Origin: Paraspadella gotoi
Lineage: Eukaryota; Chaetognatha
Reading direction: 5' to 3'
DNA: 64,000 bases
NCBI GenBank assembly: GCA_051294375.1
Contig: CM119269.1
Coordinates: 18,774,471-18,838,470, forward strand
This document shows positions 58,988-64,000 of this stretch, one piece after another (position 1 is the stretch's first letter; the number at the start of each line of letters is the position of its first letter). The translations under genes were made by a program, and so were the position numbers. Under the pieces are notes generated by a model that worked only from the letters and a program-made list of their open reading frames with translations, made no database searches and was not told where the DNA came from.

Positions 58988-61122
58988 TATATCATCTTTC
59001 TATGATTACATCAGTTTAATTATATTTTTTGATTAACTTTTTATAAAAATCCAATATAATATTTAAAGATTTAAAATTTTCTATTAAATGATAATAAATT
59101 TATTATTGTTTACAACAAGGACGTTTTTATTAAATGATTTACTCGCTGATAAAGACTAACATATAACGTTTTTGTAAACAATAATAAACTTATTTTTCGT
59201 TCTCTAATGTAATGTATACATTTTTTTATTGCTAAAGATGTTACGAATGGAAGATCGAGAAAAAGAAGCTTCCACCACGAGACGAATGCAAGCACAAGGA
59301 CTTGCCCAAAAAGTGCTACTCTAAGTACACCGTCAAAGGTTAGGCTTTGATTTAAATAGTGAATTAAGTTATTTTGCATAAATGAATATTTTTAAATTAA
59401 ATTTTTCATTCTTTTTTCTCGTCCTCGTCCTCACCTCCCACGCAGGTAAGTGCGACCAGTTGATCACCAAGTGCAGCCGCAACGACGACGTCTGCGTGGA
59501 GCGCTACGAGGGTCCCAAGCCTTGCCCCAAGGGGCTCAAGAAGGTCACCCTTAAGTCACGTTGCGGAAAATCTCGCGATGTCTGCGTCAGCTGCAAGAGA
59601 ATCGCCAGAGGATTCAAGCCAATCACCTTCCCTCTTTCCTGCTACACCCAAAGAACCCTCTACGTCCTGGGTGCCTGCAAAGTCGCCATGTAAGGGAAAT
59701 GGAAGGGACAAAAGGGAAGCGGTAGCAAAAAGGAAGAAGAAAAAAAAAGGAAGAAATTGATTAGAAAATGGGATTATCAATGTTACGAAAAGTTATTGAG
59801 AGAAGGACAAACTATTAAATAAAACGGAAGGGTAAGCGAAAACAGGGAAAAAAGAAAATGGATATAAGGCCAATGAAAATGTAAAAAAAAACAAAAAACC
59901 AAGCAATGAATGAAGATAAAATCGTCAAATGATTATGATTATTACTACACGTTCACTATATGTTCGCAGCTACGACAAGAAAGAGTGCGACTGGAATAAG
60001 CTGATCGTCAAACCTTGCCCGAAACCCGGAATGGCCCGCAAGATCTTCACCGACAAGTGCAACTGTCCTCATCTGGAATGCTCTGGTAAGTTCTCGAGGG
60101 TGAACATTTTCATTCAATCTAAATTATTTTCCTCAAAGTTCATTATTGACCTGTTCACTGTTCAGTATTCTTCCTAGCCATCTTCCATACTTCCCATCAG
60201 GTTGCCCATCTAACATCCACCTCGACATTCAACTGATCCTCGACCACTCCGGCTCAGTCGGAGCTAAGAATGGGGAGCACATGCGCAAGATGATTCGCGA
60301 CCAAATCGTGGCCCAGCTCGTCGATCCCAAGATGCAGCGCGTCGCCATGATGTATTACGGAACATCACAGTTGGTCGTCAGGTACTACTATAACGAGACT
60401 CATTGGCGCTGCCATTTTGATTTTGTTTTTTTCCACAATAGGGGCGATTAAGAATTTTATTTAATGACAATTTACAAATTCCCAGTACCTTGAACGATGA
60501 ACTCACTCCCTCGGACATGAACAAAAAGCTCTTCAATTACCGAAATATGGGAAGGACCCACACTGGCAAGGCGCTTCGAGTTGCTCGAGAAAAGTTCCAA
60601 CCGCAAATGAAGGCCTCATCCAAAAAGGTTGGATTTCAAAAAGGAAGGACACAAATATTAGCCGAGACTCACGTAATTGTTTCTTTTTAAAAAAAATTAA
60701 CCATAAACTGTCTCACTAGGTACTCGTGCTCTTTACGGACGGCAATAACAACGGCAAAGAGGATGTGCGCGAGGAAGCGAAAAAGTGGAAGGCGTTGGGC
60801 GTGCATTTGTTCGCCGTCGGTTTCGACAAATCCAGCAAAAACGGTTAGGGTTGCCAGTGACCTTAGTTTTCATTTCTTTTATTATATTTCATTCTTTTAT
60901 TTTTTTTTTCTTTGCTCTTCTTTTCTCTTCTTTTCTTTCATCATCGATTTTTTTAATTCATTTTTTTAATTAAAAAATTTAAAAAAATATTTATTTCGCG
61001 CAGACTTGGCGCTGGTCGGGGAACTCGACTCCTTCAAACTGAAGACTTTGGACGACGTCGAGAAATTCGTTAAGACGACGCTCATGCCCAAGATCTGCGG
61101 GACTTCAGTCATCAAGGTCTAA
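50790..61122 (+). CDS. Large extracellular Cys-rich / Gly-Gly-Pro / VWA protein, 5' end missing
   Basis: Exons: 50790-50994, 51127-51219, 51371-54219, 55780-55919, 56167-56403, 57277-57398, 57619-57760, 58038-58126, 58273-58426, 58660-58850, 59238-59338, 59446-59689, 59970-60085, 60201-60381, 60486-60627, 60720-60843, 61004-61122; all GT-AG and in phase, ~1750 residues. Order: two small Cys-rich segments ([26 protein letters not shown]); an unrecognised ~110-residue domain; Thr/Pro linker; collagen-like (GGP)n blocks alternating with [13 protein letters not shown]; six or more Cys-rich modules of ~80 residues; C-terminal VWA with MIDAS DHSGS, Thr in GRTHTGKAL and FTDG. Such a layout fits a secreted matrix, adhesive or thread protein; mussel thread matrix proteins also carry VWA domains, but homology is not shown. 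The first exon, with any signal peptide, was not found. Single-base indels break the repeat frame at 52360-52940 and near 53696. Confidence 0.8.
51243..51314 (+). repeat. Interspersed repeat R1, copy 3
   Basis: AAGTCAGGGGCAAGATAGC..TTATTTATT..AAATGGAT..TTGTACAAATTTCATA occupies about half of a 151-bp intron of the extracellular-protein gene, ending ~56 bp before the next acceptor. Confidence 0.6.
51371..54219 (+). CDS. Giant exon: unique domain, Thr/Pro linker and (GGP)n repeats
   Basis: About 51371-51735 encodes an unrecognised domain ([19 protein letters not shown].. to ..[14 protein letters not shown]) with alternating hydrophobics and two Cys, perhaps a beta-sandwich. 51736-51930 is a Pro/Thr stretch ([14 protein letters not shown]) likely to be O-glycosylated. 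51930-54060 encodes Gly-Gly-Pro triplets in which Gly recurs at least every third residue, as collagen requires, separated by Thr-rich spacers. It ends [33 protein letters not shown]. Frame is open to about 52358, disturbed by many 1-nt indels to about 52940, open again to 53696, then open after one missing base. Confidence 0.75.
51930..54070 (+). repeat. 171-bp coding minisatellite, about 12-13 units
   Basis: Unit start AAAGCTGGTGAACCAGG at 53461 recurs at 53632, exactly 171 bp (57 codons) on. Unit plan: KAGEP or [14 protein letters not shown], (GGP)5-6, AGP, (GGP)3, [13 protein letters not shown]. Units vary by whole codons (loss of AGP, fewer triplets). One divergent unit (52950-53260) has [20 protein letters not shown] instead. 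Confidence 0.9.
54331..55406 (+). mobile_element. Helentron-like element in an intron of the extracellular-protein gene
   Basis: 5' hairpin AGTCGGATCTGCTTATCAGCAG.TTCCGAC, then CACTTTGTCGGTCCGTCGG, GTCC/GTCT repeats (54472-54500), one to two ~155-bp units, the 18-bp satellite (54850-55175) and the 3' end GGCAGATCCGACATTGTTTGCTCAAACTC. The most compact complete copy in the window (1.08 kb), sense to the gene. Confidence 0.7.
54850..55175 (+). repeat. 18-bp tandem satellite, second array
   Basis: Variants of ACCAAATTATGCCAGTTG, same unit as 7180-7630, inside the Helentron-like element. Confidence 0.9.
55780..60085 (+). CDS. Cys-rich module array of the extracellular protein (exons 4-13 of the model)
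   Basis: Ten exons encode modules with a recurrent plan: C-x2-3-C, a basic/hydrophobic stretch, CG or C with a following C-x-C, then C at wide spacing and a closing C-x2-C-W/Y. Examples: [134 protein letters not shown]. Introns recur at equivalent points (before the first Cys, phase 0), so the array grew by exon duplication. Last exons: [17 protein letters not shown].. and [14 protein letters not shown]... Lys-rich and Cys-rich; disulfide-stabilised extracellular modules are likely. No named domain assigned. Confidence 0.75.
56537..57188 (-). mobile_element. TRIM-like miniature LTR element, copy 2 (complete)
   Basis: Two 236-bp direct repeats, 56537-56772 and 56953-57188, flank 180 bp. On the minus strand each LTR runs TGTATGGTGG...GTCTCTTCA (TG..CA). 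The sequence after the first LTR is TTGGTGAGCCCAACTTCC, resembling the TTGGTGACCCC-type primer-binding site of Mag/C-clade Gypsy elements. GGGAGGGGGG precedes the second LTR as a polypurine tract. Non-coding interior; antisense to the host gene. The target duplication could not be defined with confidence. Confidence 0.8.
60201..61122 (+). CDS. VWA domain, last four exons of the extracellular-protein gene
   Basis: Exons 60201-60381, 60486-60627, 60720-60843, 61004-61122. The domain begins [20 protein letters not shown] and ends at [10 protein letters not shown]-stop. MIDAS residues are complete: Asp-x-Ser-x-Ser in DHSGS, Thr in [10 protein letters not shown], Asp in [10 protein letters not shown]. 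The alternating beta/alpha core is clear ([23 protein letters not shown]). Metal-dependent ligand binding is expected from the family. Flanking Cys (SGCPSN and KICGT) could close the domain by a disulfide. TAA at 61120-61122. Confidence 0.9.
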
Positions 61123-61401
61123 AGCCTCTGCTTAATCTTGGCCTCGGGATTGACCGAACCGAACCCGAAACGCGGGAAAAAATACGCGAATATGAATTCA
61201 CGAAACATAACAGGAAATCTGGATAATATAGTCCGCTGTAAATATAACGGTTAAACAGTCGTCCTTTCTTAATCATTGCTTTCATACTCTTTTTTTTATG
61301 TTTGTGTAGTACAACTTGCTTTTTGATCTCAAATCGTTCCTTCGAAACAAAACAAATTCAAAAAAACGAACGTCGTGCCTCGATTGTAATCATAGTTAAA
61401 A

Positions 61402-61407
61402 AATAAA
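61402..61407 (+). terminator. Candidate polyadenylation signal of the extracellular-protein gene
   Basis: AATAAA 280 bp after the stop codon, in AT-rich sequence. Confidence 0.5.
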
Positions 61408-61587
61408 TATAGTTGTAAATTCGTTAATTATAAATGTGGTTATTTCGTTATCTTTATGCATAGGGCAGTAAAAGTTTAATAATTACAGATAGACTTTTAT
61501 AAAGGAAGAAAGACGAAAATATGATTGATTGTATAGCTGCAAGTGTCCGGAGAAAACGGCACCTCCCTGTAAATATATATATATATC

Positions 61588-62868
61588 TGTAGTCGGGCAT
61601 TGCCTAGGTTCACCCCGCCTAGAATCATGACACTTTCAGTTGTGACCCGGTGGCTCATTGAGTAAAGCTTTTCTTCTATCATCAACCGTGTCAGTCACGG
61701 TTCCCTAGACACCCCGTAAAAGAAAATAGAAATAACCCATTTTTAAAACATAAAAAAATTAAAAATATGTTTTTACTACATCGTAGTAAAAAAATTGTGA
61801 TCCAAGCAAGTTTTTTTAAATTAAAGTTTTGTTATATTTTTTATACAAAATAATGAGAAATTATCAACTACTTATTATTCTTTGTGAAATTTTAATTTCT
61901 TTATATCAATTATTATCTACTGAAAGAGAGCTTTAATTTGAACTCACTCTCATTAGCCTACGGTTCTTGTTCTTAAGTATTAATGAAAATATCTCAATTT
62001 ATAACAAAAATACTAACAATTTGGTAATTAATATGTGAAAGACTTATTCATTTCTTATTTAATAAAAAACTATAGAAATGTAACATACTATTGTTTAGCT
62101 TGAAAATTAACCTAATTTTAAATTTTTCTTCAACAAATAACTACTATGAAATGTTATGTATAAAATTTTAAATTTTAAATATATATTTTTAAATAATTAA
62201 ACATTAAGCAAGAGTATAATGAGTAATATTATATGTCCAAAAATATCCTCACTTTATGAGCTTTCTTTTGAGTCTAATCTCAGTTCTTAAGGATAATTTA
62301 TTTCAATTCCCAGAATATGCTTAAAAAGAAATATCAAAATATCACAATTCCACAAAATGCTTAAAAAGTAAAAAAATAATCAAAAAATATTATCTTAATT
62401 TTTAATTTTCGATCGATTTGGTCATAAAAGATAGAAAAGTATCCTAATAATAGATTAAATGTCATATACAAAGGTTTTTTATCAAACATGACTTGTGTTT
62501 CCCGTTTTTTCTCTATATACAAATAAAATTGTGATTTGTCTATTTTTTGCTAATATTTTAAGCTTTATAAAATATAAAATAAATATAAACATAATCATAA
62601 AATATGACTATTTCTGATTAAAATAAAATATTATAAAAAATGAAAGAAATAATGTCAGCACCGAAATCTATTTTTAGTAATTTCTTAGAGGAGAGAGAGA
62701 GAGAGTGTGAGAGAGAGAGAGTCAGGTGTAAAAATAATCTTTTTAAAGATTATTTTGTTAAAAACAGCAAATTTTTAGGATGTGGAATTTGATAAGTGAT
62801 CATCTCCTGGTCACAACTGAAAGATTCATCTTATAGGCGGGGTGAACCTAGGCAATGCCCGACTACAG
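61588..62868. repeat. Inverted pair of tRNA-SINE-like heads around 1.2 kb
   Basis: GTAGTCGGGCATTGCCTAGG..CACCCCGCCTA..CTTTCAGTTGTGACC (61591-61650) recurs inverted at 62809-62868. The left copy continues into an A-box-like TGGCTCATTGAGTAAAGC (61651) and CACGGTTCCCTAGACACC (~61694), so it is tRNA-derived. The interior is very AT-rich with no gene. Either two opposed SINEs or a captured inverted-repeat unit. Confidence 0.55.
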
Positions 62869-62879
62869 TCTTAACCCCC

Positions 62880-63617
62880 CTCTTTTCCTATCTCTCTCTC
62901 TCACTCTCTCTCTGCAGTCTCATTAGAGCTGGACCTCCCTTTATTTAAACTAGCTTAACTAAATTGCTCTTTATCTATATTCAAGACTAATCAACAAACA
63001 AACCATCAACAAACCATCAACAAATAATAACAAAAAACAAACGCGAAATTTGAAAAGAATCCTGTGGAACCGCATACAGTATCTAATTTTTACCATTTTT
63101 GTGACGACCTCAATCAATTTTCTAATACGCGGTTTGGTATTATCGTTAATATATACATATACCATTAAAAAAAGCAATTCTGAACTTGAAAAGCTAAGAA
63201 AAAAGAATATGAAACCAAGAAGAAAAAAAAGGGAAAAGAAGGAAAATAAAAGAGAAAATAATTTTCTGATGTCTGATTTTGATGTCTCGTTTTGTCTCGT
63301 TTTCCGCTTGGCCCTTTTGTTGATCGAGGGGTTAAGGGAGGTCAGCACGAGGCGTGGAGAAACCACCCGGCCCTCTAACGACGTCCGTCGGAATAAATAA
63401 ATAAAAACGAAAACAAAAAGAGACCGACTTAGAAATACCAAGCAGAAAGGTAGGTCTTGTGAAACGAAATGGGGAAATAGTGAATGAAGAATTTAATCGT
63501 TGAAAATGAAAATACGATTTAATATTTATTTTAAATATTGGTAGATATCGAACATTAAAAACAAAAACATAGAAATATTACGGATATAATATTGGTGAGT
63601 TGAGTTAAATTTAATAT
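62880..63617. other. No gene recognised
   Basis: A CT-rich patch and lysine-rich low-complexity frames on both strands; no domain or splice structure. Confidence 0.5.
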
Positions 63618-64000
63618 GAAAATTTTCAAATTACTTGTTTCACTATTTTTTTAAAAATTTTTTATTTTTATATTATTATGAAAGATATTACCATTTAATC
63701 TATATTCTTTAAAGTATTATATATATTAGCTTTCTTAAGAATTTTTTTTACTTATCATTATATCTAATAACATGCAATTTTGGAATGGGAAGTTCAGTGT
63801 TGTTCTCTGGAAATAGAGGGGAGCATCTAACAACCAAGGTTAGATTACAATAACTGTCGCTAGGTTTTCTAAATAGATATCCACATCATTCCTGTTAGAA
63901 TAGTCATTAACTGAAAAATCATAATATCTAATAGGGCTGAACAGAAAGGGGTGGGAATGGATAATTTTTTGATGGGGGACCAAAAGTTATATATGATTTT
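63618..64000 (+). mobile_element. MITE-C, copy truncated by the window end
   Basis: ATGAAAATTTTCAAATTACT..GTTTCAC at 63618 and GTTCAGTGTTGTTCTCTGGAAATAGAGG near 63794 match the left half of 36267-36753. Confidence 0.65.

Noticed and set aside
59682-59696. ATG-TAA at 59688-59693 as the end of the extracellular gene
   Set aside because: GTAAGG here is a donor: AT joins C at 59970 to give Ile, and the frame continues to the VWA domain.
50790-61122. Calling the extracellular gene a pseudogene
   Set aside because: The frameshifts are confined to the minisatellite; 16 other exons keep frame, splice sites and key Cys/MIDAS residues.
61636-61712. tRNA gene
   Set aside because: A and B box-like words are present but a cloverleaf with acceptor stem and anticodon loop cannot be drawn, and the head is repeated elsewhere as a SINE.

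Overview
This window is nuclear DNA from an invertebrate animal. It is AT-rich and repeat-dense, and its genes are split by GT-AG introns into short exons that are clearly richer in GC than their surroundings. The Na,K-ATPase is of the invertebrate type. Non-autonomous elements with a ~155 bp tandem core and (GTCC)n tracts resemble the Helentron-like elements described from molluscs, but the sequence alone does not fix the phylum. A 10-base run of N (50206-50215) and a cluster of single-base indels inside a coding minisatellite show that this is a draft, probably long-read, assembly.

Two genes can be modelled, both on the + strand. (1) 19950-31611 encodes a complete Na+/K+-transporting ATPase alpha subunit: 19 coding exons, 3003 nt including the stop, 1000 residues. 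All splice phases join in frame, and one intron is GC-AG. The first extracellular loop carries substitutions at positions known to affect ouabain/cardenolide binding. (2) About 50790-61122 encodes a large extracellular protein: N-terminal Cys-rich segments, an unrecognised domain, a Thr/Pro linker, about 12-13 copies of a 171-bp minisatellite coding for (Gly-Gly-Pro)n blocks, a long series of Cys-rich modules, and a C-terminal von Willebrand factor A domain with a complete MIDAS motif. Its first exon(s) were not found; they lie upstream, near or in the assembly gap. I recognise no named family, and this is the most novel item in the window.

Layout: 1-19 kb is intergenic repeats. These include 14-bp and 22-bp satellites, TA-flanked inverted-repeat elements (2105-3670, and a 5-kb foldback element at 3799-8843 with ~0.9 kb arms), Helentron-like elements, nested palindromes, TTAGGG-like tracts and long microsatellites. 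20-31.6 kb is the ATPase gene, with elements in introns 7, 10, 11, 12, 15 and 17. 31.6-49 kb is intergenic, with a long ATPase 3' UTR, another Helentron-like element, small palindromic elements, and GC-rich (CGT)n/(GA)n blocks at 41-48 kb that could hide exons I cannot resolve. 49.4-61.4 kb is the extracellular-protein gene. 61.5-64 kb is repeats. A miniature LTR element (two 236-bp LTRs, primer-binding-site-like and polypurine tracts) sits antisense in one intron of each gene.

The two genes show no functional link beyond adjacency; the ATPase is a housekeeping ion pump and the second protein is presumably structural or adhesive.
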